This document shows positions 35,777-48,333 of a DNA stretch of 64,000 bases, one piece after another; the stretch's first letter is position 1, and each line of letters begins with the position of its first letter. This stretch comes from Cytidiella melzeri. Its lineage: Eukaryota > Basidiomycota > Agaricomycetes > Polyporales > Irpicaceae. A program made the position numbers and the translations under genes. The stretch spans positions 1 to 64,000 of the forward strand of contig JABYQR010000154.1 in the NCBI GenBank assembly GCA_022592445.1, read 5' to 3'. The notes under the pieces were generated by a model. It was not told where the DNA came from. It worked only from the letters and a program-made list of their open reading frames with translations, and did no database searches.

Positions 35777-38700
35777 ATGCATCCGGCATCTTCCAAAGGC
35801 AAGGCGAGAGAGGATGCTCACTGGCAATTAGGCTGGTGGGAGCTGTATTCCCTTGTCGACGGACCACGCAGGTAAGTGTCATCCACGCCTACCGTTCCAC
35901 AACCCGCCTGAACGAAATCTCTCTCGATAGACCGCTAGCATGGTCCAGTTCGTCAATAATATATACAGCACATCCAACGCAGCCTCAGGTCATTGCGCGA
36001 CACTTCCCTTCCTCTCGCCAGTTTTTCCTCCCCCTCCCTCAGCCTATTGCAGCCTCTCCTGCGTCTTACGAACCACCGACCGTGATAACTGTCAGTCCTG
36101 CAGACGACTGGCTCTTTGCGTTTGTTCCCTCGCGCGAAGGACCAGGAATTGGATGCTTATGGAAACGAGGCCACCAGATTGATAGCTGGACGCCTAGGGA
36201 CTATTGGAGCTTCGCAAAGGGTGCTGGGGTTGTGTGTGCGGAGTGGATGTATATGGAACGACCGGTGAGCTGATAAGATGGCTTGCTTAGTCTCAGTGAT
36301 TGTGCGCTGATACAAAAGCCGATGACTTTGCTAGTGGGTTGTAGGCGAGACAGGCGCGCCGTATCGTCTTCCGCCTCGGGGACCAACCGCACCCATGAGC
36401 AGCCCAACGCTTCTCCTCGTGACGGAAACCCATTTCCTTCATGCGTGTCTCCTCCCTCCGACTTACCGTTCTATGATGATCGTGAGATTGGCCCTGCTGC
36501 AGTCCAGCGTGGCTTCTCAGGGTGTCTTCCCTTCATCCAAGCCGCCCCAGAACGGGCAGAGTCAGCAGACGAAGGCTGAAACGGAGAAAATCGAAGCAGA
36601 GAAGATCAAGAGCCTTAATTCAGAAGATATACCTCCCTCGGAGAACGGAGCTAGACGGGTTTGTGTGCATGCCGCTATCGGGTTCGGGTACGGTGGTGAG
36701 TGAAAATCTTATTTGAGACACTGTTGCGTTGTTGTTTCCCGAGCTGATTTGTTATTAGAATCACATTTCACCGTCGCCATGCGCTCCAAATACCTTCCGT
36801 CACAGGATTTTCCTAGTTTGAGTGAAGCCATGGACTTCGACGGCATCGGTATGGACCTTGGATCTGATATGGGGCAGCAGGCCAGTATGGAATCCGCATC
36901 TGCGAACGATGTCCCTACGGACTGGGAACAATGGGGTGAACACTCTACGATCGATATCACCATGGTGTTCTTCGAGTTCAACGGGTCTCTGACAAGTCAG
37001 TAAAGTTTTGTTTTTTGTGTTACTCACAGGATGTCTATACATATGCGTGACAGAGTTGCATGGGAGACCGCTTCCACCGATATTCAGCCCGGGATCACAG
37101 CTCACTAACCTGCAGTTTTTTGCTGTTCCGCCGGAGATGCCCTTGCCGTCTCCAGCGGTTACGAGAGACCCGAGAAGATCCACGAAGGAGAAAGAAGTTG
37201 CTGCTGCAGAGAAGGGCGTTCTATACCTTGCTGCCAGTTTTCTTGACTTCGATGACTGTAAGCTGCTGTATTTGCGGTGAAATCTCCGCATAGTTTGTAC
37301 TGACAACAAGCTAGATTCTGCGTTACCAAAATCGGAAGTCTCGCTGTATTCAATAGGACCTTCTGCCATGAATCAATGGGTCTGTGTTTTGATTTTGACA
37401 TATCTCTTCGCATATAGGCTAATACCGCCGGGCTAGTAGGTCACTCGTCATGAGAAGACGCGGACTTTTGATCATGGCGCACTCGCTTTTCTTGTCCCTG
37501 GGTCCTCGAGGGGCACGGTACTGGCGGGGTTTTTGGATACCGCTGGCCATACCCCTCGGGAAAGTGCGAAACCGAGTGAGGTATCCATTGGGAGTGTGAC
37601 TGTGCTGAAGCTGTGAGCTTGTTCATCTCCAGATTTATCACCTCGCAGAAGTGGTGTTTAAGGTTCATTGAACAGCCCTGACCTGACGAACGACGACCGC
37701 TGGGATCATTCTCGGCTCCTTTCGTCTGCCGATGGTATCGGTCGAGATAGTAAGTTGCACGTTACATCTTCCTGCAGAAATTCTTACTGAACTTGTCTCT
37801 GACTGACAGTTCCTATAGGCATTGCTCTATCCCAAAACCATGCACTCCTTTGCAGCACATCTCCCTCATCCGCTGCCTCTAGCTATCGATTATCCATACA
37901 CCCACTCCCTCATCGACATCAGGCACCGACGCAACTACGCTCCGACTTGTCGTGTATACTTGCACAGGCCATTTTCACCAGGATGTCCCCGTCGGATGTC
38001 ATTCACGCTCTTACAAACAACTCGGTCCCTTTGGAAACTGTGACGAGCACGCTGCTCAGCGCTGCGTCTGTGCTTGAGGTGAACCCTGTGGGCCTGAGCG
38101 AACTGTGGATCGATGAGATATTGGGAGTTGCGACAGAGGTTTATCTGTGCGTCATCGCTTTGTCGCTTTCTCTACCAGGCCAGCTGACGGAGGATCCTGA
38201 CTCTAAAAGAACACGGGCCAAATCTAACAGGAATGAGGCTGAACAGGACGCTCTGACGGAGCATTGGAAGACAGCGCACGATATTTGCTCTGTACGCGCT
38301 TTAAGTTCTGCGTTTGAGGATTGCAAGGGCATCAATAACACATATGATCTAGGCAAGGCACGGCTGCATCCCGACGTCTTTTGCTGTGCTGACTATATAT
38401 GACCTAGATATCATATGGCAGCTGATTGGCCAAACGAGCTGGTTGGTTGGGCTGCTGGAGCGTATTCTGAAGCAGTGCATATTCGTCGCAGAGGGAAGGC
38501 CCTCGCCCAAACCTTATCAGCTAGATGATGATGATGTTGATCCGCTTTCATGGGCAGACGGTAAGTAGTTCATACCTGCTTAAAAACCACCGTTGACAGC
38601 GATATAGCCTCTGTATTACTACACCTCATACACCCATACGCTCTGAAGAACCTTATGACGGCGGTTATCCACGTCAGAAAATTTTATGAGCAGATCAACC

Positions 38701-39297
38701 AGGAGGTGCCCAAGACGGAGAACGCGCAGCTTGCGAAAGACGCACTTGTGGACATCTTTGATTCGTCCGGAGTGGTCATAGGTGGGCTGACACCTCTGTT
38801 GGAAGAGTTCCAAAAGGGCGTAGCTCAGGCTTCCGGTAAGTCGTGCTCGCGACCGCGACAGCGTCCAGTTTTCCTTTTATTTCTCACCGTGGAATTTAGC
38901 GGAAGAGTTGCGGAGAGGACTGGTTTCTTGCGCGATAACAGCTGCGCTCCGGCCGACCGCGCGGCAAGTTATAGACAAGATACTCGCATCGCAAGTCATC
39001 CACCGACCACGGCTGTTTATCAAACCCACAGAGCTCCATGTGAGCCTCGCAAAGGTGACGGTCAGTGAGCGTCTGTGGAATACGAACGAAGACGTTGTGT
39101 CGAAGGGCATGCTGCTTCAACGACCTGGAGGGGTGAGCGTCGTTTGCGTGAGGTGCGGAGGGAAGAGCGAGATAATTGGCGATAACCTCAGGCGTGCTGC
39201 GACGAAGGTCGCTCATTGCTGGCGGGCTTGGGAGGCTATGTGGTCAACGAGATGCGTGTGCGGGGGTGCTTGGGCTCGTTCATTCAATACTATGTAA
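35777..39297 (+). CDS. MED16: Mediator complex subunit 16 (Med16/Sin4)
   Basis: The ATG at 35777 (MHPASSKGKAREDAHWQLG) is joined through GT-AG introns to a long protein. The N-terminal half resembles the WD-type beta-propeller of Med16: LAWSSSSIIYTAHP, VTVSPADDWLFAFVP-like text, VCAEWMY. A helical middle follows, with SIALSQNHALLC, ELWIDEILGVATEVYL and IIWQLIGQTSWLVGLLERIL. The C-terminus carries paired cysteines (CVRCGGKSE and later CVCGGAW) that close fungal and plant Med16. Med16 sits in the Mediator tail and links gene-specific activators to RNA polymerase II. One intron appears to be GC-AG (about 38349-38405). Tandem with RPL7, whose start is only 191 bp downstream. Confidence 0.85.
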
Positions 39298-39488
39298 TAC
39301 TCAGCTGCAACAGCGCCTTCCTTTTACGGACCCCCGTGTTATTATATAGGCGCCCAGTAATGTTACTCGTAATTTGGGGTGCGTGGGAATTTATAAGCAT
39401 CAACTGCATAGGTCGTCAAGCCACCGTCGGCTTCACGCTCAGACTCGCCGACCACAGGCAAAAGTACGACGTTCCTCAAGATCCCCTA

Positions 39489-40754
39489 ATGGCCCCCTCA
39501 ACCACGTATGTATTACAAACGCATTAGTGTTACTGTGTTCATACTCACGAACGCCTCCGTCTCGCAGAGTCCCGACGGTCGCGGTTAGTCTCGTATCTCA
39601 ACCACCTGCAGGAAAGCGAAGTTCTGATCTTGCTTTGACTTTCTCTTGTAGGACATTGAAGTCCCGGAGACTCTCCTCAAGAAGCGCAAGCAAAACGAAA
39701 AGGCCCGGGAGGAACGAGTGGCCAAGGCTGCGGCTGCCCGCAAGGTCGGTACTGAAAGCGCTTTCGTTTCCTCTGGGGATATCATGTTCTGCTATGATGC
39801 ATACCATATCACTTCAAGGCTAGCTGGACTTCTGTTTCAACAATGCTGCCTGAAACATACCATCTTTCGGGACTGAGCTGTTCAACTTTCCCTTCTCCCA
39901 CCCTTGTCGCACCATTTTTGTCGCGTAGCGGATAACTGATGCGTGTTTGTAGGCATCCAGGGCAAAGCGCGTTGTCATATTCAAGAGGGCTGAAAAGTAT
40001 GTGAAGGAGTACTTGGAGCAGGAGAAGGAAGAGATTCGTCTGAAGCGTGCTGCTCGGGCTGCTGGTGACTTCTACGTCCCTGCCCAATCAAAGGTGTACT
40101 TTGTCGTCCGTATTCGTGGGTGAGTGAGGCGTGATGCATTCCCTATTGCAAGCAGAATCTGACTGTTGGCAGTATCAATGAAATTGCACCGAAACCCCGC
40201 AAGATCTTGCAGCTCCTTCGTTTGCTCCAGATCAACAACGGTGTGTTCGTCAAGGTGACAAAAGCCACTGAACAGATGCTCCGTCTCGTCGAGCCCTACA
40301 TCACATATGGGTTGGTTGCTTCATGTCTAGAGATATTGTGTGGATTCTAAGCTTAAACCTTTCGTCAGCGAGCCCAACCTCAAGACAGTTCGCGAGCTGA
40401 TCTACAAGCGTGGCTACGGCAAGGTTGACAAGCAGCGCGTGCCCCTTTCCAACAACCAGGTCATTGAGGCCGCACTTGGCAAGTACGACATCCTCTCCGT
40501 TGAGGATCTTGTGCACGAAATCATCACCGTTGGCCCTAACTTCAAGCAGGTATGTTATTTGTTGTCTGGCGCAGTAGTGGCATGGATTTTGACATCGTCG
40601 TGTCGTTACACAGGCGTCCAACTTCCTTTGGCCGTTCAAGCTCTCCAACCCCACTGGTGGCTGGAGAACACGCAAGTTCAAGCACTTTGTCCAGGGTGGT
40701 GACTTTGGAGACCGGGAAAGCAACATCAACAAGCTCATCAGGCAGATGAACTAA
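39489..40754 (+). CDS. RPL7: 60S ribosomal protein L7 (uL30)
   Basis: Six exons give about 250 residues. A basic N-terminal extension ([20 protein letters not shown]) precedes the uL30 core (YFVVRIR, then [20 protein letters not shown]). The family-typical end is [17 protein letters not shown], then [11 protein letters not shown]. It is a structural protein of the large ribosomal subunit. As in other ribosomal genes the first exons are tiny (17 and 16 bases). The intron at about 39748-39952 is 205 bp, three to four times longer than its neighbours, and may host an RNA. Confidence 0.96.
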
Positions 40755-41117
40755 GATGTGTACCTGTATCGCCCGGCTGTAAGGTCTGCTCTGCTTCGCT
40801 TTGTGATGGTGCGGACGCCCTTGGACGGGCATACGTCGTGGGGTTTGCCTGGCATGCACCATTCTTTTCTCCATACTATAGTCTTTGTTCCCTGTATGTC
40901 CTATATGACAAAACACATTGATCGTGCATGCTATGCTGTAAAGGAAGTTTTGAGACTACGTGCTTATACTTGAGTGGGAGGAATGACTTGGCCACGCGCT
41001 TGAGTCAGCGACAGCCGGACAAACTCTGCCTTTGCCCGCCATGACACTCCATACAGACCCTATATCTTTTAATTGTGAACGCTGTCGGGCTCCTTGAAAA
41101 CCTGAGGCTCAGCCGAC

Positions 41118-42409
41118 ATGAAAGGGAAAGCCAACGCATCCGGTGGTCGCAGCGAGGATATGGGGAATGTATGGGAGCGCCGCAAGGTCAACAATCTCTT
41201 GCACACTCTAAGGTACGTGTTCTCCTCGACTTGAAGTTGTGATTACTGATATATGCGTAGGTATTACACAGAGGTGAACAGTTCCGTCACTCACAAAACG
41301 TGAGCGGGTCAAAGATACGCTTATTGAACGAGTCCGGCTACAACAAGCCCAGTCTCCCGCTATCCCAGATTTTTGGAGGGACGGGTAGCGACGCGACAGA
41401 TGCACAGGATATGGCTGCAGTGCAACCTGCCCCGTTTCGTGCTCCGGGACAGCCTGGTCACCGACCTCGGCCTCTCGTCACACTCATCGAGGGAGTTCCG
41501 ACCTATGCCTACCCTGACGGTGCCGTACCAGGACCCAAGCCTCCAAAGAGTTGGAGCGCACTCTTTGATCCCCGGGATGAGAGGACTGGGCAGGAGTGGC
41601 GGCAGTCAGCGCTGTCTCTCTTCTTCTCCCAACTTCCTTTGGCAAGTGATACCGCTAGCCATGACTCGGAGAGCGCGATCCCAACTCTCGCCAGCATGTG
41701 CTTGAGAGTCTTGCTGAGGATGTGTTCTTCTGCAGAGGAGCTTGCGGGACATGCTCAGTATGTCTCTCCACATTTGCGTAGAGAGCTCATGCGGTGGTGT
41801 GCTGTGCACCAACCGCTTTCTAGCGCAAAGCTGCACGCTTTGTGTGCGGACGAGGGACATGCCGATGGAGAGCTTGTCGTGGTAGGACCTGAAGCAGGTC
41901 TTCGGTTCGATCATCTTCGACGACTTAAAGGCAAGAACTGGACTAGACCTGGTCCGTCTGCTTTAGCAGACGAAGAGGAAGAGTGGGAGGACTCGGAGGC
42001 GGATGGAGGTGATGAGAGCCCAGGTATCCTGGAGGAGGAATGCGACTGGGATAAATCGTCGCCGGACATACCTCCTCCCCTCGTGAGTCTTGTGCTTTTC
42101 AAGACCAACCTGTCAGTCCCGTCCATCTTACCTCCGACCCTAACCCACCTCGCTCTTCTTGCATTGCCTCGGCCGACACACGTACATCACCTACCAGCCA
42201 TATGTCCACTCATCCAGGTGCTCGACCTGTCTTTCAACGGCTGGTTAGCGGAACCGAGCAGCGAAGGGACTCTGGATCGTGTGGAATGGCGGAGGTGGCG
42301 CAGTTTGAGAGTTCTCGGACTGAAGGAGTGTGGGATCACGACGCAAAAAATAGCCAAGGTAAACGAGGGTAGATGGACAGACGTCGAGATTATTGGATTA
42401 GAGGTGTAG
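41118..42409 (+). CDS. uncharacterised protein with C-terminal leucine-rich-repeat-like region
   Basis: Two exons (41118-41212 and 41272-42409) give 410 residues. The intron acceptor at 41271 keeps frame (RGEQFRHSQNVSGSK), whereas an earlier AG would lead to a stop. The central part is helical and acidic (DEEEEWEDSEADGGDES). The C-terminal 120 residues have leucine-rich-repeat spacing (VSLVLFKTNLSVPSILPP, LIQVLDLSFN, SLRVLGLKECGI). LRR regions usually bind other proteins. No catalytic motif, signal peptide or membrane span is visible. I do not recognise the full-length family. Confidence 0.75.
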
Positions 42410-42563
42410 TTCATACGGGAGGATCGACTGCAAGGCTTTCCGGTATGCAGACTGTTGGTAGTGACCAGAGCCCCGCTTTGCTTTGATGGAAGTTTGGATG
42501 GTGGGTATGTGGTGGACTTTAAAATCAATTGACAGCTTCACATCACCATCTAGTAGTACCAAC

Positions 42564-43333
42564 TTATTGCGAAGAAGAAACAGTCACTTTGGGAGCATCT
42601 ACAACTGCTTTGATTCTTTCCTGCTCGCCCAAGTTATCTGAGTTGATGACAACCTGCGTTGATATTGTCTCTGTCGCGGCTGAGGATGTCTCCGCCACCA
42701 CCACCACCGCTGTCCTCGTCTGGCTATGGCAGCGCGATGCGAATATTTGTAGCTGGCGTTGGAAACCATGGTTTGGATTGACCACGCTGCGCTTGGTCTT
42801 CACAAACTCAAGGGCGTCGTGCGCTGTCATCTGGTTGGTAGCGATGAGGTACGCGCATACGACGGTTGCCGATCGCGAAATGCCCATCAGACAGTGGACC
42901 TGGCAGGAGATTGTGTGAGAGGAAATCGCCTGAGTCTGAGCGTTGGAAAATATATACATACCAGCACCTTGTTGCTTTCGTTCTGTAGCAATGCTGAGCG
43001 AATGAACTCTGTGGTCTCTTCCAGATGCTGGAGAATGTCAGCGGCGGGTGTGTCGTTCAACTTCACATGCAGCCGTTTGATGTGGGAGGGACAGGGCTCC
43101 GGGACAAAGTCCACCACGGAGACGATGTGTGTGATACCCAACGCATCTAGCTCAGATGGTTTGGTCGCGATATTGTAGCTTGAAAGGTAGAGGCGTGGCA
43201 GAATGAGAGATGCACCAGCTGAATGTCGCCCACCGATGAGAAGTGGCAATAGTGCTCTTATGGCGTTGACTTGGACTGTCTTTGGTTGCTCGCCCGCGAC
43301 ACTGTTCTCGTCCTCAGCGAGATCTGACTCCAT
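42564..43333 (-). CDS. dual-specificity protein phosphatase
   Basis: Two exons. The ATG at 43333 has a good context (GCCATGG). An upstream GTG in the same frame at 43465 is open but not needed. The DUSP core runs from about residue 40 (LILPRLYLSSYNIA) through ITHIVSVVDFVPEP and the general-acid loop (KLNDTPAAD). The catalytic loop VHCLMGISRSAT, straight after the intron, holds the nucleophile Cys at about residue 127 and the Arg six residues later. It should dephosphorylate Tyr and Ser/Thr residues, possibly on MAP kinases. No rhodanese/CH2 kinase-docking domain is visible. A C-terminal Val/Ser/Thr-rich tail of about 60 residues is not part of the fold. Confidence 0.88.
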
Positions 43334-43847
43334 GGCAAAAGTTGCGGGGGTTACCTGAGGCCTGGAGATTTCAGTCACTGAGACTGTTGTCGGTAGGTGA
43401 CCTACGACGAATGATATAATATTCTTCAACTCGGTGAAGATGTAGTCGGCAGCTTTCAGAGGCACGGCTTGTTGACTGTGTTATGTAGCCGCCGCTAAAA
43501 ATAAGGAATTAGTACAACCGGCGCGCTCGTCGCACTCAAAATATTCATAGATGACTCATATTCACGACTTGCTTGTGTTGAATTGGATAGGACGTCCAGT
43601 GTACACAGGTCGTAGCACGGGAGGTCAGGTTCCCTGCGTACAGCCCCATTCTTGGTACAGCTCAAAGGTCAGCGGGCAGTCCAGACATCGAGGATAGCAT
43701 TGTCAGTAGCTTCAGGATACATTTATCTAGTGTGAGTGGTGGTGTGTTTGCATGCGAGTGTCTAAAGCGTTGATACTGTGGCGCGAAAGCTACTTGACGA
43801 GTGAGATGGCGTGGATAGGCGTGTGCGAGGTTGGAGGTACTCGTGTG
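43334..43847. other. intergenic region between the phosphatase and NAA25
   Basis: No independent gene is supported. It contains the upstream side of the phosphatase gene and the 3' side of NAA25. Confidence 0.5.
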
Positions 43848-46800
43848 TCAGACATGGGTTTTTGCAATTTTCGCGCTCCCGTTAGAGATACCCTCAAAGA
43901 TGGCCTTGCGAGCATCAGTCACTTTCTTGGCTATGCCGACTATGTACTCGTGGTCCAGCTGTGGCGGGCCATCAGCAATTGCACGAGAGGCTCTCTGACG
44001 AAATGCGTACCTCGGCGGAACCTTCTATCATCTTGCAGGCGTCAGCGAAAGTTGTACGGGCTGTAGAGCCCTCCTCTGCTTCTGCGAGTTGCCTAAGTTC
44101 GGCGGACATATGATTCAACGCTTCTGCAGCGCTTGTGCGTATATCTTTGAAGTGTTGAACGAGCTGTACCAAAACTGAATTGACTAAAGGTACGGAGACG
44201 CCTTCCAACGGCGCTCACCTGGCTGAGTTTGTGCGCCTTGATGACACCAGATGGTTTAAACCGAGCTACCACGACCGTGAAGATGAGGAATGCCTGTGTC
44301 ACAAGAAGACAATTCAAAAGACGTTTTCGGCAATCATGTAAAAGTCAATTACCTCCTGTGTGAGCGCGACGATGTGCAGCAGCTCGGGAGGCAACACGGA
44401 GTTACCGAGGCTGGCGTCGAAGTGCTCCTTCATGCCTAATGGTGCGCAAATCAGACCATAAACACCTTCTCCACATAGCAGCGACCTTACCGCTGAAGAA
44501 CTGTGTGACGGCTCCCGAGGGTTCCCGGACGGCAGGCGGCTCCTCATCTTTCTTCGCCTCGCCATTCTGCCCATTCTCGGGCGTAGGCGCAGGGAAGCCT
44601 TTCAGCTGCTGCCCGGTCTTGAGCTCGCTGAGTCTTGCAACCTCTGACATCACAGTAGACGGCGGTGGCCTGATATGATCGTGGTGCGGTTCTAGCCAAT
44701 CACCTAATGCGGTTGTGAACTCGAAGAGTCTTACTTCATCTGAGGTTAACTGCAAGCAAAAAAATGAGTACGTCACCAAGCGACTGGAAAGATGCTTCAC
44801 TCACCTCGTCTATCTCATCTTGCACCCTCTCGGCTACTCTTCGCCTCACAGGTCCCTTGTTCGCGGCGCCAATATGCGGTTTGGGTCTGTCACCGATCAG
44901 AAGCTTGTCCTCGACTGTATCGTCCAAGTCGCTCGCTTGCTGGAATGCACGGATGTATATTTTCAAAAAGGCGGACAGCCATCCTTGCTACACGGAGAAG
45001 CTCAGCACACATGCCTGCATTCACCTCTTGAGAACTCACATGAGGCGTCTTGCCAAATAGTCGCGTCTGCTCCTCGAACGAGGGACCGTCAACGGGCTGC
45101 AGGTTCGGGATTATGTCGAAATCGCGGTTATCATGGTGTACTGCCGAGGCTAGGGCTTAGTGAAAATGCAGGGTCATGGTGCTGAGCTCTTACAGCGATC
45201 AAAAATAAACTTTAGCTCGATGAGCTCCATATCCACAAGTTCGGTATTGATTGTCTCGTGCGACAACCTCATTCGAACGTGCTCAACCTTCATCAGATCC
45301 CTCTGCAGCGAGTTCTCCAACCGGTCCTCTAAGGCGGCAAATTCTGGAATCTGAGGGATGCAGCCATCTTTGAACAAAAGACATTGGGGCACGGCACTAA
45401 GATTACCTGAGTATATTTTTCCTGCATGAATGCCCTAACAACAAATTCTGACGTCTAAACAGCCTCTTCAACCCAGCTTCACATATGAGAGTAGATGAAG
45501 AACGTACGTCGTTCGCGTTGTTCAAGTAAATCTGACTTGCCTCCATGCACTCGGTCGAGTATGTGAGGTCTCCGAGGGCTGATAGGGCAAACGCCGATGC
45601 TCTTGAGAGCACGAGATGTGAAAGGGTGTCCGTCTGGATTTGTTTCAAGTTCAAGGCGCGATATTGTTCCAGTGCCAATGACGGTGCGCCTGTATGACAA
45701 TGTAAATATCATGCTGTCGATAGCGATGACTACGTCAGTACGAATGCGCGACGTACCGATCAACAAGTATATCCTGATAAGCATCAATTTGATGTGGTAC
45801 GAATCTTTACTCTTGCTCACTGCAAAGTCGAGAAGAGCAGCCGCGGTGAACAGATACTTGAGGCCTTCATCGCGACCAACCAGCTTCCAAAGACTGACGA
45901 ACGTTTGACCAGCGAGGATGGCAAAGTCATCTGCAGGCTGTCGTTCCGTCTCCGGGAGACCCTTCCCAAATTTCACCGCATCAAAATAGGCCTCGATGTA
46001 CTGCTTGGCAAGAGCCGTCTCTGAGTCCACTGTTAGTGACGAAGTAGGTATACTAGAGCGGAGGAGTTTGAATGCGTTTATGGAGCGACTCAGAGCGTGT
46101 TGAGAGTCCTAAATAGTAGATTTAGCATGACGAAACTGTAGTATGAAGCTGATTGATTGCACGGCTAACGCACGGAGGATGTAGAAGCATGGTGTTGAAG
46201 ATATAAATTCCACTTGGCGGAGTCTACGGCCTTGAACAGCGTTACGTACGATAATAGGTCTTCGTAGCAACAGCTTTTATCACCAAAATTCTCGAAGTAG
46301 GACTCAACCAGCGTGTACAACGCGTCTGGGTCTAGTGACTGGGCATGAATTGATGCGTGAACCATCATGCCAATACAGACTGACCTGCCGACAACCCGTG
46401 GCTAATCGCTCGTTTCTCAAGCTCTAGCAGAGCGAGTGGAGCTGAACGATCCCGAATACCATCTTTGTCTGCAATCTGGGCAAAGAATTGCTGGGATTTT
46501 GATAGGCTTGACTGGCATTCCTCGGCGGCCTCTTTTACTTCTGATGAGAGCCCCCAGAACGTTGCGTCTAGCACCGAGATGAACTCGAGCCAGTTCCGGT
46601 CACTACGTGAAAGCGTAGCACCAATACTAAACACAACATTAAGGATGACCAGAACTCACTTCTTTTCCAAAATCCTTGCCTTAGCCCGTTCCCCTTCCTC
46701 CTTCACGCTACCCTTGAGCTTCCAAATGTCTCGCCTGAGCTCATCGACGCTCAAGCTTGTGTTTGAAATAGCTTGGCCGATTTCGCTTGAAAGTAAAGTA

Positions 46801-47725
46801 CTCGCATCATCCCACAGCTCGAGTTCCTTCAGAATCACCAGATTGACATAGAACCTGTCCGCGCTGAAGTATGACGGGGTGGAGGAGGAGGCAATCAGCC
46901 GGTGAGCAAGTTTGAAGAGGACAGGCCGCAGGCCTTCTGGTGTCAAAGGGTCGTTCGCCTACATCGATGACCGAGATGAGTTCCAATTGCGCATGAGTTC
47001 ACCAGATTGCTCTCACCTGAAGGACCGCACAGAAGATTGACCAATACAAAAACCTTTCCTCCTTGAACTGCTTGTGCAGCTTTGTAGCGACCTAGCGAAG
47101 ACTTAATGCTGTCTTGCACGCGTTGCCGTCATGAGAGCTGATTTACGCACCTGCTGGGCAGCTTTCCAGTTTGCTGCTCTGGTGTTAGCAGAAAACACAT
47201 TTATTCCCAACTCCTCATTCGTAGGTTGCTGCTTCCATGCTACTTCGTACATAGAAATGATGTCCAAGTCTGTCCTCGTGTCTTAATGTCAATTCTTCTT
47301 CAGAGCCAGATGTATCCTAGGACGTACGTCGACCCAAACCGCGGAGTACATGCGACATAGCGTTCAAGACCGCTTCGTCAAAGGGTTTTGCTGCGAGGAC
47401 TTCGTCGCATATCACCAGAGATTCCTCCACCTTCTGAGACCGAATGAGAGCTAAAGCTTTCAACGCCTGTGCCAAAGTCTTTCAGTCAGAAATTACTGAC
47501 AGCATATAACAGCACCAGTACATACCTTGACCAGGTCATGGTTGGGCTGCTTTTTCAGGAGCTTGTTACACGCGACAATAGCAGACTTGTTCGAGCCTGT
47601 GTCAATGGCATCTGCGTAAGGAGACGATGTGAGTTACTGACAACCCCAGTCTATGGACGTCGACACGACATGTAATGACGCGCACCGTATATTTGGCGAA
47701 TTTGTCGATCAAACGCGACCGACAT
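43848..47725 (-). CDS. NAA25: NatB N-terminal acetyltransferase auxiliary subunit (Naa25/Mdm20)
   Basis: The ATG at 47725 opens MSVAFDRQIRQIYDAIDTG. TPR-like helices follow (KLLKKQPNHDLVKALKALAL, then LAAKPFDEAVLNAMSHVL). The central region is the best match to the Mdm20 family: YHIKLMLIRIYLLIG, LEQYRALNLKQIQTDTLSHL, LENSLQRDLMKVEHVRMRL and VDMELIELKFIFDR. The exons from about 45180 to 43848 (FDIIPNLQPVDGPSFEEQTR, GWLSAFLKIYIRAFQQASDL) belong to the same protein, joined by short introns. It ends ISNGSAKIAKTHV. Naa25 anchors the catalytic subunit Naa20 to ribosomes; NatB acetylates nascent proteins starting Met-Asp/Glu/Asn/Gln. The 3' part could be mistaken for a separate gene. Confidence 0.88.
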
Positions 47726-47996
47726 TTGCGATGATAGTGGCCGCTATATATCTATTTTAAATGAGGAACGTCGTGAACAACGATGAGGAAGAGGGAAGGG
47801 AAGCAGGCACGAGGACCCGCAAGGACTGCTGGCGGGAGGGCGTGTTGTCCAAAATTCAAGGATCACGCTGCAGAAGAGCCGCTTTCCCCTCCTCCTCCCG
47901 CGTGCATCCGACACGACCTCGCCAACATCATACGTACTCCAGAACACGCACTTCCTCGTGTTGAACACAAGTCTTTTGAAGACCTCACAACCCACG

Positions 47997-48276
47997 ATGC
48001 CTTTGCTATCACGGTAAGGAGTCGTGTTTACAGCCAAGTGCAAACGTCCTCATGCAAATCTACAGGGCAGCCGACCCGTTACTGGGCGTATTTACAGGAG
48101 TGTTGGCTTATCACTTGTACGAGATCAATCCACGCAACGGTTTCACCGACCGCGATAGGCTGCTCGAGCTCATCAAGTGGAAGCAAGCAAAGATTGCCAC
48201 GGAGCGGGAAGCCAAGGCAAAAGAGGCGGAGTCACTTGCCATGCAACACATTGTCGGGCGGCAAGAGGCCAAGTAA
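47997..48276 (+). CDS. NCE101: Nce101-like small protein (non-classical export protein 1 family)
   Basis: A 17-base first exon (47997-48013) is spliced to 48066-48276 to give 75 residues starting MPLLSRAADPLLGVFTGVLA. The single hydrophobic helix, followed by AYHLYEINPRNGF and LLELIKWKQ, matches the fungal Nce101 family (yeast protein about 53 residues). A charged Ala/Glu/Lys-rich tail of about 25 residues is extra. The yeast gene was linked to export of proteins lacking signal peptides; the mechanism is poorly known. The family match is made from a short segment but is distinctive. It diverges from NAA25 with 271 bp between starts and is tail-to-tail with the PSMG3-like gene. Confidence 0.8.
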
Positions 48277-48333
48277 CAGGACAGCCGTGGGTGGATCAAA
48301 CAAGGAGCCTGAGCATGGTTTTACGCTTCACGC

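Noticed and set aside
43334..43465. N-terminal extension of the phosphatase from a GTG codon
   Set aside because: There is no ATG. The ATG at 43333 has a strong context and leaves the whole catalytic domain intact.
43848..45180. Separate gene for the 3' exons of NAA25
   Set aside because: The exons continue the Mdm20-family protein in frame from the upstream exons, and no start codon with support lies between.
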